DNA of 35,259 nucleotides. Source: a virus. Below are positions 18,767-27,158 of the stretch, one piece after another; within the stretch, counting starts at the first letter, position 1, and every line of letters begins with the position of its first letter. The stretch covers positions 1 through 35,259 of IMG/VR virus record IMGVR_UViG_3300025769_000388; one strand, given 5' to 3'. The notes under the pieces are model-generated. The model made no database searches. It worked only from the letters and a program-made list of their open reading frames with translations, and was not told where the DNA came from. The position numbers and the translations under genes were made by a program.

Positions 18767-18890
18767 TTAGTATTTCAGCATTATTAAATACTTCAATAAT
18801 TGCCTTTACTCGATTAAATTCTTTAATAGGCATTTCGTTTAAAATTGCTGTAATTTCAGTTAATTGTTCTTGTGTTAAAATTCTTTTCAT
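18732..18890 (-). CDS. Very small helical protein (52 aa), unknown function
   Basis: An open reading frame of 52 codons ending with TAG. The protein begins MKRILTQEQLTEITAILNEM, continues with a second helix (KEFNRVKAIIEVFNNAE) and ends in an Asn/Glu-rich tail. The leader is A/T-only (TTAAATATAATAAAATG), like that of real genes here. It fills a space between the holin gene and the 76-residue gene that would otherwise be empty, and it overlaps the latter by 35 bases. Function is unknown. Confidence 0.55.
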   Translation of the reverse strand: MKRILTQEQLTEITAILNEMPIKEFNRVKAIIEVFNNAEILNENQNESNTED

Positions 18891-18931
18891 TTTATTATAT
18901 TTAATTTAAAGTTATATTTCTTTATTACGTG

Positions 18932-19345
18932 TTATCTATGTTTATTATTGCCGAACACTTTTTCAACGCCCCGTGAACCAAAATATCCGCCTATAACTAT
19001 AGTAAGTAATCCTGTAATATCATCAAGAGGATAACCTAAATACCACCCCACTACATAAGAGACAACTAAAAATATTAATACTAATGGGCGCACGTTTGCC
19101 GCAAGAAAACTTCCCGACTTGGCATCCGCAACCCATCTTTTTGTAGTACCATCTATTTCGGCTCTTTCAATTCTTAATTTTTCAAGAGCCACTTCTTTAT
19201 CTTCAGGAGCCATATCACTGCCTCCGATTATTGCTTCTATTACAGAGCCAACTGGTGTATCTCCAGCAATTGCGCCTACAACGTTAGGAATTTTATTTAA
19301 CAAAAATTGCCCAACTTTAGTATCTTTAAATTTTTTCTTACTCAT
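18932..19345 (-). CDS. Holin, three-transmembrane type
   Basis: I chose ATG 19345 (MSKKKFKDTKVGQFLLNKIP, 137 residues). A longer in-frame start at 19393 would overlap the upstream adhesin gene by 29 bases. The N-terminal half is amphipathic and charged. The segment RWVADAKSGSFLAANVRPLV precedes a first membrane helix (LVLIFLVVSYVVGWYLG), then a short loop and a second, weaker hydrophobic stretch (DDITGLLTIVIGGYFGSRGV). This order of 'D-x-x-S-x-SWLA/FLAANVRPLVL ... G-x-RG-x-EK' matches the GTA-type 3TM holin family, which permeabilises the inner membrane for the endolysin. The endolysin is encoded separately at 26544-27011. Confidence 0.78.
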   Translation of the reverse strand: MSKKKFKDTKVGQFLLNKIPNVVGAIAGDTPVGSVIEAIIGGSDMAPEDKEVALEKLRIERAEIDGTTKRWVADAKSGSFLAANVRPLVLIFLVVSYVVGWYLGYPLDDITGLLTIVIGGYFGSRGVEKVFGNNKHR

Positions 19346-19364
19346 ATGCGTAAGTCTTATATCA

Positions 19365-21785
19365 TTATAGTCCGTATGTTGATTTAGTAGCATTGTAGTC
19401 TGCTAGTAGTTCTGAAGCTGTTAAGGCTTTACTGTAATATTTTACAGCACCTATATCTCCGTCAAAGCGTCCAGTACTACTTCCACCCAAAGAACCTATA
19501 AAAGTATTATAAGATGTTGTGTCGGCACTTTTACCACTAGATGAAGAAGCCTCTAATGTTCCATTGACATATATTTTAACAGTTCCGTCATCCTCTACTA
19601 CCCCAGCAATATGGTACCAAGTATTAGCTGAATACGTTGATGTTGTAGAAAGGTACTCATCTGTACCATATACATAGAACTTAATTGTATTATCTGAATT
19701 AAAACGTAAAAGCCAATTTTGAGTATTACCGTCAGCAGTTGTTTGAGAAGCTATATAATCTGTCGTTCCTGTTGTGTGCATTTTTACCCACGTTTGAAAT
19801 GTGAAATTAGTTGCGTTAATTAAAGCACTAGGATTTCCAGAAGTTTCAAAGTATTCGCTTGAACCGTCAAGGTCAAAATATCCACTACTGTTCCAATCTG
19901 AACTAGAAATATTGTTACCAGTAAAGTGTATCCCATTAGGATAGTCATTCTTAGTAAATCGGTAGTTTTGCATTACCTCATCTGCTGTAAGGGCTGAAGA
20001 ATACATTCTAATTTGACCAATATCACATTTAGGTTTGTCTGCTGTAATGTAAGTTGTTCCAAAATTAAATGCGCCCAAACTTCTAGTACCACTAGTTACA
20101 GATTGTGTTTTTACTAATTCACCATCAAAGTATATTTTACAGTTGCTACTGTCTTGTGCTATTACACAATGATACCATTGACCTACAGTTATAAAATTCC
20201 CATTAGAAAAATAACCTGTCGCAACATCTGAATTATTTATACGCCATCCTAAACCACTATAATAGAAAAAGTTCCATCCTCCACTAGATTCATAGATGAA
20301 CCTGTTTGCCGCACTAGGTGTAGATTTCCAATTAAACCAAAACTCTAAAGTAAAACTATTGTCATTTAAAGGGTGTCCGCTTGCAATTTGTATAGTTGAC
20401 TCACCATCAGTAGATATATCAAAACTATCACCTAACTCTTCGTCATACCTAGAAGCCACTACTGTTGCATTACTTCCTGTATCAGCAGTCCAAGTAGTTC
20501 CACTACCGCTATATGAAGCAGGGTCTAAATGTTGCTCTAGGTCTGTATCATCTATTAAGCTACTAGGCTTCTCTGCTGCAAAGGCTAGGTAGATAAAATT
20601 GTTTCCGCTTTGGTTTAAGTGTACACTATTTGAATTTCCCAAAGTAAATCCATCTGCATTAGGAGAAACAGTAGCGGTTGAAGCACTAGCCTCTGCATCA
20701 CTTGTGTTGGCTTCAAGAAATTTATTTATAGTGCCATCAGTATCACGTTTGATATCATATATCATCCAATTACCAGTCCCTGATGTATTTTTTATCAGCA
20801 CCCAAGCAGGTTGAAAACCTGTGTAAATCTTGTTTCCGCTTGTGCCTGTTCCTGTATAACTACCTACTTTAGACACGCCTCTTTTAGAAACAAAATTGTA
20901 TATTACAAAGTCTCTAGAGCTGCTATCTAACAAAGCATTTTGATGATTACTATCGGAGAAAAACCTACCTGAAAAAGATGAGCTTTGAGCGTCAGTTGCA
21001 TTTAAGACTAGGTATCTATCTTTACCTACGTCTTTATGATATGTATACCACGAAGAGGTAGTACTGGTGAACTTATATATAGACATCTCCGGCTCTTGTC
21101 CTAGACCGTGAGTAAGCTTTTTATTGTTATGGTTTACAGAAACACTGTTAGCTTTAACAATACTGAAACCTAATTTAGTATTTACACTTACCTCTTGGCT
21201 GGGTGCTGATGAGTGCTGTGTTAATCCAGCATCTGCATAGTTGGTGTACTGCGTTCCGTCTATACTAATTATGTTAGTGCTATCTGTAGCACCACCCGCT
21301 TTAAAACACCAAGCAACGTAATCATCTGCTGATGAATTACTTACTCCTCTATTATTAGGATCTAAAGTAAATCCATCGGAAAAAGAAGAAAGTTCCGAAA
21401 ATGAGCCTGACCTTGTACTTTCTGCGCTAGTACTGTCAGGTAAAAGTCTTTCGTTTGCTCCTCTTACTGTGTCAAATATTCTATGAGAATATACGCCATC
21501 TCTATTTTTAAGCCAAACTAAATCGGGTTGAAAGCCTATTGTATCAGCTGTTATTGTTTGGGATGTGCCTTGCCCTGTATAAAGAACAGTATTAAAGTTT
21601 TCTGCAGGGTTTACAGCAGGTGTATATTCGTGGTTAGTTATATCATACCATATATCACCATCCCCATCGTAGCTGTCTATATCGTTAGCATCTAAATGTA
21701 GGATAAGTCCTTCTTCTTGATTTCCTGTTCCCCCACCTGCTGCTGCATCTGCTGCGGTATGTATTAGACGCTCGTTAATAGCCAT
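19365..21785 (-). CDS. Receptor-binding adhesin with two lectin-like (LamG) domains
   Basis: An 806-residue tail protein. The N-terminus contains EEGLILHLDANDIDSYDGDG. Two copies of a module I have seen in marine phage tail proteins follow: GFQPDLVWLKNRDG near residue 86 and GFQPAWVLIKNTSG near 323, each followed by 'DGFTL' and an aromatic strand. Two concanavalin A/LamG-like domains lie at about 470-610 (FTLEFWFNW, WYHCVIAQD, KIYFDGEL, IGQIRMYSSALTADEV) and 660-800 (FTFQTWVKM, WYHIAGVVE, KIYVNGTL, IGAVKYYSKALTASEL). Such jelly-roll domains bind glycans, so the protein probably recognises host surface polysaccharide. It closes the appendage gene array and is followed by the holin gene. Confidence 0.75.
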   Translation of the reverse strand: MAINERLIHTAADAAAGGGTGNQEEGLILHLDANDIDSYDGDGDIWYDITNHEYTPAVNPAENFNTVLYTGQGTSQTITADTIGFQPDLVWLKNRDGVYSHRIFDTVRGANERLLPDSTSAESTRSGSFSELSSFSDGFTLDPNNRGVSNSSADDYVAWCFKAGGATDSTNIISIDGTQYTNYADAGLTQHSSAPSQEVSVNTKLGFSIVKANSVSVNHNNKKLTHGLGQEPEMSIYKFTSTTSSWYTYHKDVGKDRYLVLNATDAQSSSFSGRFFSDSNHQNALLDSSSRDFVIYNFVSKRGVSKVGSYTGTGTSGNKIYTGFQPAWVLIKNTSGTGNWMIYDIKRDTDGTINKFLEANTSDAEASASTATVSPNADGFTLGNSNSVHLNQSGNNFIYLAFAAEKPSSLIDDTDLEQHLDPASYSGSGTTWTADTGSNATVVASRYDEELGDSFDISTDGESTIQIASGHPLNDNSFTLEFWFNWKSTPSAANRFIYESSGGWNFFYYSGLGWRINNSDVATGYFSNGNFITVGQWYHCVIAQDSSNCKIYFDGELVKTQSVTSGTRSLGAFNFGTTYITADKPKCDIGQIRMYSSALTADEVMQNYRFTKNDYPNGIHFTGNNISSSDWNSSGYFDLDGSSEYFETSGNPSALINATNFTFQTWVKMHTTGTTDYIASQTTADGNTQNWLLRFNSDNTIKFYVYGTDEYLSTTSTYSANTWYHIAGVVEDDGTVKIYVNGTLEASSSSGKSADTTSYNTFIGSLGGSSTGRFDGDIGAVKYYSKALTASELLADYNATKSTYGL

Positions 21786-21788
21786 ATG

Positions 21789-22298
21789 CTAAAAGTTTAT
21801 ATCGTACTTAAGTATAGCTGCTTTATCTGTTAAAGCATTAATTTCATTTTCTTTTGTTCTAGCTGTAGATCTGATTCCATCTCTTTCAACTTGTATTGCC
21901 GATGGAATGCTGATAGCTTTTTCAGTAAACCTAGTGATATAAAAATCAGTAGGCTGTAGTTTGCCATATACTAACCCATTAAGCTCTTTAATACGCTTTG
22001 TTTTAAGCTCATCTACCGTTTCGCTAATTACTTTATCTTTTACGTCATATGTAAAAACAGTACGCGTTGCATTTGGATCCTCCGGCGTTGGAGAAGCGTA
22101 AGAGCTTTCCATGTGCAAATTACTAATGCTTTGTGTCACTGGATCATAATCTGGTACAACAACATCGTAAAAACCTAAATCTTCTAAGTCTTCATTAGAT
22201 AACCTTTTAGCATTTTCTACTGTTCCCGCGCTGCTGTATATAACATCTGGTATTCTATTGTACTTTACAATTTTACCAGCCTCTATTTTTGCCTTCAT
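21789..22298 (-). CDS. Fibre-associated protein, tail assembly chaperone-like
   Basis: A 169-residue soluble protein. The N-terminal half is beta-rich with YDVVVPDYDPVTQ. The C-terminal half contains KTKRIKELNGLVYGKLQPTD, FYITRFTEKAISIPSAIQ and a closing helix. The 'L-x-P-T-D-x-Y-x-x-R ... I-P' pattern is typical of small proteins encoded after phage tail fibres that act as assembly chaperones or fibre-tip parts. Its place three bases before the 806-residue adhesin gene suggests it assists or joins that adhesin. The assignment is from pattern and position. Confidence 0.55.
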   Translation of the reverse strand: MKAKIEAGKIVKYNRIPDVIYSSAGTVENAKRLSNEDLEDLGFYDVVVPDYDPVTQSISNLHMESSYASPTPEDPNATRTVFTYDVKDKVISETVDELKTKRIKELNGLVYGKLQPTDFYITRFTEKAISIPSAIQVERDGIRSTARTKENEINALTDKAAILKYDINF

Positions 22299-22302
22299 AT
22301 TA

Positions 22303-22626
22303 TTATGATGTATAATTAGAATATGTTAAATAAATATCAGTTGTGCCGTTAGTTGATATAAGTTGTATTACGTTGGCTGTAGCAGAGCCGCTATAAGTAC
22401 CGTTTAAAACTTTTACACCAGATGGCCAAGTAATTGTTTGATCGCCATCAAGTATAACTGTTTTGACCATACCGGTTTTTACATTTGTAAACGTAAATGT
22501 TGTGGCCGCGCTTAATGTTTTTGTAAACACTGCCGCATCAGACCAGTCTATTTCTGTTCCTGATAAAGCCGAAGATGAAAAAAACTCATCCGCTAATACG
22601 TCGCTTGTTACTTTTGTTAATGCCAT
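22303..22626 (-). CDS. Small beta-rich tail fibre/tip protein
   Basis: A 107-residue protein with a short N-terminal part (MALTKVTSDVLADEFFSSSA) and a beta-rich remainder: TTFTFTNVKTGMVKTVILDG, then QTITWPSGVKVLNGTYSGSA and NVIQLISTNGTTDIYLTYSN. This reads as a single beta-sandwich of the kind seen at phage fibre ends, where a Trp-Pro-Ser-Gly-Val turn is common. The 'MALTKVTSDVL' opening is also a frequent tail-fibre start. It overlaps the upstream gene by one base (TAATG). Likely a virion appendage component. Confidence 0.6.
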   Translation of the reverse strand: MALTKVTSDVLADEFFSSSALSGTEIDWSDAAVFTKTLSAATTFTFTNVKTGMVKTVILDGDQTITWPSGVKVLNGTYSGSATANVIQLISTNGTTDIYLTYSNYTS

Positions 22627-22913
22627 TATAATGTTGGTTTAGTATTTGGGAAGTCGTCTGTTGATGGCCAATCTCTAAGATTTGCTCTATATGTTAAATA
22701 ATTTGCTCTTTCTGGGTGATCTGTCAAGGGCACAATCCAATCCGTTGCTTTTAATTCTTCATTTCTCCAAAACCTTGCCGTTTCATCAGCTGTAAGCGGT
22801 GCGGGAGCAGTTCTTAATTGCCACGTGCCTTCTAATGTAGCTATAAAATTAGCGTCTGCAACTATCGAATCTACTACTACATTATTTTCTATTTTGTCGT
22901 ATACTATTTCCAT
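22626..22913 (-). CDS. Phage tail assembly chaperone-like protein
   Basis: A 95-residue protein whose C-terminal half carries the pattern RNEELKATDWIVPLTDHPER, then YLTYRANLRDWPSTDDFPNT. The 'R-N-x-x-L-x-x-T/S-D-W ... Y-R-x-x-L-R-D-x-P ... F-P' arrangement is the signature I know for the tail assembly chaperone family encoded beside fibre genes. It sits between the Gly-rich adhesin and the small fibre protein. Expected role: folding or trimerising a fibre, and it may not be present in the mature virion. Confidence 0.68.
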   Translation of the reverse strand: MEIVYDKIENNVVVDSIVADANFIATLEGTWQLRTAPAPLTADETARFWRNEELKATDWIVPLTDHPERANYLTYRANLRDWPSTDDFPNTKPTL

Positions 22914-22914
22914 A

Positions 22915-23526
22915 TTATAAGTAATAAATTATTATAACTCCAGAAGATCCTGCGACATGGCCGCCGCTGCCACCTAAAACACCACCCCCTCTGCCGGTAT
23001 TTGGTATAACAGCTCGCAGGCTTGCATCATTACATCCTCCACCTGCTCCATATCCGTTTATTCCATATTGACTAGAAGCTTCATATGAGCTGCCTACATG
23101 AGCAGGAGATCCTCCAATAACATAACCTGTAGAGCCACCAAAAGAAGCAGGGTAATAAGTAGCATCAGCTACAGGAGATTGACCTGTTGACTTAGTTGCT
23201 GGTAGTCCGCCCCCGGTTATACTAGTGCTTCCACCACGCCCACTGTTTGCTGCTCCGCCAGCTCCTATTGTAGCTGTTACTGTTCCTGCTGTACCTAGTA
23301 CTACAGACCCTAGCCACATATTACCTCCAAATCCAGCTCTTGCATGAGTGGAACCTGTGTCGCCACCACCACCTCCGCCGACTAAAAATAGTCCTATGGT
23401 ATCCCCGTCAGCAATACCTAATGTAGTAAGATCAAGTGTGCCTGAGGAGGTAATTATATGTTGTTTTAGTATCCCGCCACCACCGCCGCTCGCCGCTGCT
23501 GGAAAAAAGCTTGATATATTTGCCAT
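22915..23526 (-). CDS. Glycine-rich tail adhesin
   Basis: A 203-residue protein dominated by glycine, with runs such as AAASGGGGGILKQH, FLVGGGGGGDTG and NTGRGGGVLGGSGGHVAG, and a closing hydrophobic strand SGVIIIYYL. Poly-glycine-rich blocks separated by short variable loops are known from phage adhesins (for example the Gp38-type tips of T-even relatives), in which a polyglycine sandwich carries receptor-binding loops. The N-terminus MANISSFFPAAASGGGGG is a common start for such proteins. The neighbouring tail-assembly-chaperone-like gene supports a distal appendage role. Confidence 0.7.
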   Translation of the reverse strand: MANISSFFPAAASGGGGGILKQHIITSSGTLDLTTLGIADGDTIGLFLVGGGGGGDTGSTHARAGFGGNMWLGSVVLGTAGTVTATIGAGGAANSGRGGSTSITGGGLPATKSTGQSPVADATYYPASFGGSTGYVIGGSPAHVGSSYEASSQYGINGYGAGGGCNDASLRAVIPNTGRGGGVLGGSGGHVAGSSGVIIIYYL

Positions 23527-23535
23527 ATTCGTTTT

Positions 23536-24996
23536 TTATGTTGTTCCTTCTATTCCTATTAATATCCATCCTTGAGCATCTCCTGAAAATATCATTTCAA
23601 AGCCTGTATTTAGCTTATCTAATGTTAAATCCTCAGCAGCACCCATTATTTTTTTGCCATTACGGGCAACAGTAGCAGTTGCTACTCCAGATCTATTTGA
23701 TATTTTTATTGAATCACCTGTACTGGGTGCGGATGGTAACGTTAGTGTGCATGTTGCTGTTAGCACATACAAATAATCTTTTTGAGCATTTGTATTAGCG
23801 CTTATGACAGAAACGTTATAATTTGCCAAATCGTTTTCAGCCGTTGTTGCTACAATATGTAATAGTTCAATGGCAGTTCCATTCGGCGGCGCATTACCTG
23901 CGTTAAAAGTAACTGTTGTTCCACTAATAGAATATGTGTCTTTTGATTGGTATACTCCATCAATATAGACCTGCACATCATTCGCACTTGTTATTGTTGA
24001 GGTAGTTGAAAAAGTTCTATCTGAACCATCACCTGTGTATGAGTTTAACTCTACGCGGGCATTTACTACTTTTAAATGTATTATTTCAACTTGTGTACCA
24101 ATAGCTACACCTGTACCAGCATTTATAGTTACTGTTGTTCCACTCGTGGTGTAATTTGCTTTTGCTTGATAAACACCGTCAAGATATACTTGAAGGTTAT
24201 TCACGCTATCAGCAGCTGAAGTTATTGTAAAGTCTTCTTGCGCAGCAGTAGCTGTAATAGTGTTTTTTTCTACAGTCACATTTCCCCCTCCACCTGAAGC
24301 ATCAGCATTTTTCCAATAGCTATTTGTGTTGTCCCAAGTAAGAACTTGTCCATCAGTTGGCGATGAGGTTGTTACATCTTTAACATTGTTTAATAAATGT
24401 TCGGTAGCCGTAGCTACGCCAGATGAATTACCAAGCCATATATAGTTTTCAGCAATGTTAGGAATGTCATTTGTTCTATTAGCGCCAAATACTTCAATCG
24501 TCCCTGAAGAAGCATGCGATCTTACAACTATACCTATTTTTTGTATAAGAGCAGTTCCTGTTGGTTTAGTTGTAGTAAAGCCACCTGAAGTATTAACATA
24601 CAAAGAATCGCCAGCTGTATAAGAGCTTGTGTTTAAGCCGCTTACTCTTCCTAAAGCGATTGCAGTACCTTCTGCGTCATCTGCTAATGCAGCTTTCAAA
24701 ACGCCAATTGCAGGCATTGTTGAAGCCGCTGAATTATCAGCAGCTATTACTTCTATTACATTTCCACTAGGTGGTGAGGCTGTAGGTGACGGATGTACAA
24801 CTGTTCCGATAGCTAAAGTACCACCAGATACATTTTTTACTGTTAATCCTACCGCTGGTGCTTCGTCTACTGTTATATCTGAGAAACTTAGTGTTCCTGA
24901 ACCGTCTGTGGTTATAGCTTGGCCATTGGTACCGTCTGACGCTGGTAATGTATACGCGTCGTTAACCTTTATATTACTTAAGAACCTTTGAGCCAT
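23536..24996 (-). CDS. Tail fibre protein with repeated beta modules
   Basis: A 486-residue Thr/Ser/Ala/Val-rich protein starting MAQRFLSNIKVNDAYTLPAS. The first 190 residues are beta-rich with GQAITTDGSGTLSF. Two related modules follow: LQVYLDGVYQAKANYTTSGT near residue 272 and VQVYIDGVYQSKDTYSISGT near 349, each continuing into 'TVT(I/F)NAG ... G-T-x-(I/V)-E-(I/L)-(I/L)-H', evidently a tandem duplication. The C-terminus is a short beta domain (LYVLTATCTLTLPSAPSTGD ... GWILIGIEGTT). Repeated strands of this type are typical of trimeric phage fibres. It is part of a run of appendage genes with spacings of only about ten bases. Confidence 0.7.
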   Translation of the reverse strand: MAQRFLSNIKVNDAYTLPASDGTNGQAITTDGSGTLSFSDITVDEAPAVGLTVKNVSGGTLAIGTVVHPSPTASPPSGNVIEVIAADNSAASTMPAIGVLKAALADDAEGTAIALGRVSGLNTSSYTAGDSLYVNTSGGFTTTKPTGTALIQKIGIVVRSHASSGTIEVFGANRTNDIPNIAENYIWLGNSSGVATATEHLLNNVKDVTTSSPTDGQVLTWDNTNSYWKNADASGGGGNVTVEKNTITATAAQEDFTITSAADSVNNLQVYLDGVYQAKANYTTSGTTVTINAGTGVAIGTQVEIIHLKVVNARVELNSYTGDGSDRTFSTTSTITSANDVQVYIDGVYQSKDTYSISGTTVTFNAGNAPPNGTAIELLHIVATTAENDLANYNVSVISANTNAQKDYLYVLTATCTLTLPSAPSTGDSIKISNRSGVATATVARNGKKIMGAAEDLTLDKLNTGFEMIFSGDAQGWILIGIEGTT

Positions 24997-25005
24997 ATTA
25001 TATTA

Positions 25006-25893
25006 TTAGTCAATTAAAGTAACAAGAACTCTGATGTCATTACTTGAAGGTGCAGATGTAAATCCTACAGTTACCGTGTTAACAGTGGCTCTGGCAACAT
25101 CAGCATGAACTGTATCATAACTAGAGTTGTCATATAATTGTACTATTACATCTCTAGTATTTAAGTTGTGTGTTACAGTATAACTTGTAGCAGAGCCATC
25201 ACCTATAGACGTGGCAAAACTTCTTGCGGCAGCGTGAGCAGCTAATCCAGCGGGTGTAACAGCTCTAGCTGTATCCGTGCCTGTTGTTGCTTCCGCTGTT
25301 GTAGCTAATTCAACAATACCTTCCGCGCTTTCTGTTGCACTATTTGGAGACGCACCTAATTCTGTAAACGACGATCCACCATCTACAGAAAATTCCCACT
25401 TATCAGTGTTTTCATTGAACTGGAGTATAGCGTTAGCTGTGTCACCACGTTCTACTTCTATACCTGATCTTAATGATGTAGGAGGTGTGCCTGTTTGACC
25501 GCTATTAAGAGTCATTAGGTTGTCCTCAATGGTAAGCTCTGTTGTATTAACGGTTGTAGTTGATCCGTTTACAGTTAAATCACCTGTTACCGTTAAATCA
25601 CCTGAAGTTGTTATAGTAACATCAGTTGCATCACCTATAGTAACATCATCTGTTATTTGAGGTAATCTAGCTACTAAGTTTGCTAAACTAACATCAACGT
25701 CTGTATCGGTGTTTTTCATGCTAATCCATGAGCTACCGTCCCAGTATTTCATTAGGTCAGATGCGGAGTTATATATAATTGCACCTTCTTCCGCTGCACC
25801 AAACCCAGATGGATCGGATGTAACCACGTCAATTCTGACGTTTTTTATCTCGTTGTTATTTAAATTGAGATTTGCTAAATGTTTTATTGCCAT
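25006..25893 (-). CDS. Tail fibre protein
   Basis: A 295-residue protein with a typical fibre N-terminus ([20 protein letters not shown]), followed by [19 protein letters not shown], a short linker of beta repeats ([20 protein letters not shown]) and a C-terminal domain [20 protein letters not shown] ... [20 protein letters not shown]. The 'THNL-N ... V-x-V-x-D' C-terminal fold is shared with the small gene at 25900-26223, so the two may have come from a common fibre end domain. Expected role: trimeric appendage contacting the host surface. Confidence 0.7.
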   Translation of the reverse strand: MAIKHLANLNLNNNEIKNVRIDVVTSDPSGFGAAEEGAIIYNSASDLMKYWDGSSWISMKNTDTDVDVSLANLVARLPQITDDVTIGDATDVTITTSGDLTVTGDLTVNGSTTTVNTTELTIEDNLMTLNSGQTGTPPTSLRSGIEVERGDTANAILQFNENTDKWEFSVDGGSSFTELGASPNSATESAEGIVELATTAEATTGTDTARAVTPAGLAAHAAARSFATSIGDGSATSYTVTHNLNTRDVIVQLYDNSSYDTVHADVARATVNTVTVGFTSAPSSNDIRVLVTLID

Positions 25894-25899
25894 TTTCTA

Positions 25900-26223
25900 T
25901 TAGTTTAAAAATGCTTTGCCCGCGAACGCAGCGCCAAAAGTTATTATAACTGTATTTCTATCTTGATAATTTGTATCACCATAAACAACATCGTCATCAT
26001 TGTCTACAACAGTGACAGACGGGTATTTATCTAAATTATGAGTGATAGTCCATGTTGATGAAGATGACGCTTGCGTATGCTCATATGTAGTCTCGTCATC
26101 AAGTAAATCAAGTATTGATTCAAGCGAAAAGTTTTTTGTTCCTCCAGTAACAGAGTCTGTACCTATAACTTTGTCTTCTTTCGATACGGTAGAGTCCTGC
26201 TCATATGTTTTTATTCTAGCCAT
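25900..26223 (-). CDS. Small fibre protein with shared attachment and tip modules
   Basis: A 107-residue protein made of two recognisable parts. Residues 1-45 (MARIKTYEQDSTVSKEDKVI, then GTDSVTGGTKNFSLESILDL) match the N-terminus of the large fibre gene at 31098-32540 (MARI, GTDS, NF, SI-DL), suggesting a common virion attachment segment. Residues 55-107 (STWTITHNLDKYPSVTVVDN ... VIITFGAAFAGKAFLN) form a C-terminal fibre domain. It therefore looks like a minimal fibre: attachment segment plus tip with no shaft. Confidence 0.65.
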   Translation of the reverse strand: MARIKTYEQDSTVSKEDKVIGTDSVTGGTKNFSLESILDLLDDETTYEHTQASSSSTWTITHNLDKYPSVTVVDNDDDVVYGDTNYQDRNTVIITFGAAFAGKAFLN

Positions 26224-26232
26224 AATATAATA

Positions 26233-26556
26233 CTAGCAGTTCCAACGGCGTCTTGCTGCTCTACCTCTTTCAGATGTCCAGCTTTTGGATCTAGCACAAA
26301 ACGATTTTCGTCTTTTAGCCGCTTTACTTCCGGGCTTTAATTTGCTAGGTGGTGTTGTTACTGCTGTTTTTAATTTGGAACCAGGATTATCCTTGCGATA
26401 TTTAGCAACACCTTTGCGCGACATACCACCACCAGCTGCCGCTCCTGTACCAGTGGGTTTAGCCTCGTTATAATAGCCTAAAGATTTTTTCTTTGAAGGA
26501 GCCGGCGGCTTTTTCATTAACGCGGCCTGTTGTATTCTTTTGGTTATTGGTTCCAT
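26233..26556 (-). CDS. DUF6321-like small basic protein
   Basis: A 107-residue Lys/Arg-rich protein. The C-terminal two thirds match a conserved phage family that I know as DUF6321: SRKGVAKYRKDNPGSKLKTA, then SKLKPGSKAAKRRKSFCARS, ending ARRRWNC. The family ends with that Trp-Asn-Cys and it is intact here, followed by TAG. Function of the family is unknown; the high positive charge suggests nucleic acid binding or packaging with the DNA. Its start overlaps the 3' end of the endolysin gene by 13 bases. Confidence 0.75.
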   Translation of the reverse strand: MEPITKRIQQAALMKKPPAPSKKKSLGYYNEAKPTGTGAAAGGGMSRKGVAKYRKDNPGSKLKTAVTTPPSKLKPGSKAAKRRKSFCARSKSWTSERGRAARRRWNC

Positions 26557-27011
26557 ATAGTATATTTTGTTTTTCCGTTTTCTTTTATAGCTTTTAAGAT
26601 ATTGCCTCTATTATCAGAAGCATTGTAGCTAACATGCACCCAGTTAGGACTATCATCATTTCCAAATTCCCAGATTAATTGATCAAACTCTAAATTGTTT
26701 TTTATATAATTAAAAAAATCAGCATTTGTTGAATTGCCTATAACATCATCAATGTCAATAGCTTGGCCTTTGCAATGCTGACTTCTAGAGCTGCCTCCGA
26801 TAGCTTTATTTAGCTCCGGACTGCGATAAAAGCTAGTTATATATATTGGGTGTCCAAAGTGCTCTCTAAGGGGTTCAAATACATTTTCAGCCAAAGCTTG
26901 CATATTAACAAGCGTAGGGCTGTCAGGAAAATTATCTATTCCTAATCTTTCAGCTGTATTTGATCTTGTAGCTTCTTTGATTGAAATGTGTTTACTTATT
27001 CTAATTTCCAC
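26544..27011 (-). CDS. Endolysin, M15-family D,D-peptidase
   Basis: A 155-residue zinc peptidase. The N-terminal part (ISKHISIKEATRSNTAERLG) matches the family's opening. The metal site is in two blocks: FYRSPELNKAIGGSSRSQHC followed by KGQAIDID, giving H79 and D86, and NWVHVSY giving H126. These are the conserved zinc ligands of M15A peptidases, which cut peptide crosslinks of peptidoglycan. The start is GTG at 27011, because no ATG precedes the conserved N-terminus; this overlaps the 3' end of the Cys-rich micro-protein gene by 11 bases. No signal peptide, so release depends on the holin encoded at 18932-19345. Confidence 0.82.
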   Translation of the reverse strand: MEIRISKHISIKEATRSNTAERLGIDNFPDSPTLVNMQALAENVFEPLREHFGHPIYITSFYRSPELNKAIGGSSRSQHCKGQAIDIDDVIGNSTNADFFNYIKNNLEFDQLIWEFGNDDSPNWVHVSYNASDNRGNILKAIKENGKTKYTIWNQ

Positions 27012-27156
27012 CTCTTATGTGTAAGTATCCGCTTGAACAAGCACATTGCGTTCCAATTGGCTTTTTACAAGTTTCACAAATTTCTGATTTAGCACCAGAT
27101 GTTTTTGAATGAACTTTTTGAGTAATTGGCACTGCTGCCGGTCCTGACATTCCCAT
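27001..27156 (-). CDS. Cys-rich micro-protein (51 aa), possible zinc knuckle
   Basis: An open frame of 51 codons ending with TAG, starting ATG 27156 (MGMSGPAAVPITQKVHSKTS). The C-terminal half contains four cysteines arranged C-x2-C ... C-x-C (ICETCKKPIGTQCACSSGYL), with further possible ligands nearby, which suggests a single bound zinc. Two bases separate it from the stop of the gene upstream, and it overlaps the GTG start of the endolysin. Tight packing and an A/T-rich leader support a real gene. Role unknown; it might regulate or partner the HEXXH protein or the endolysin. Confidence 0.5.
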   Translation of the reverse strand: MGMSGPAAVPITQKVHSKTSGAKSEICETCKKPIGTQCACSSGYLHIRGGN

Positions 27157-27158
27157 AT

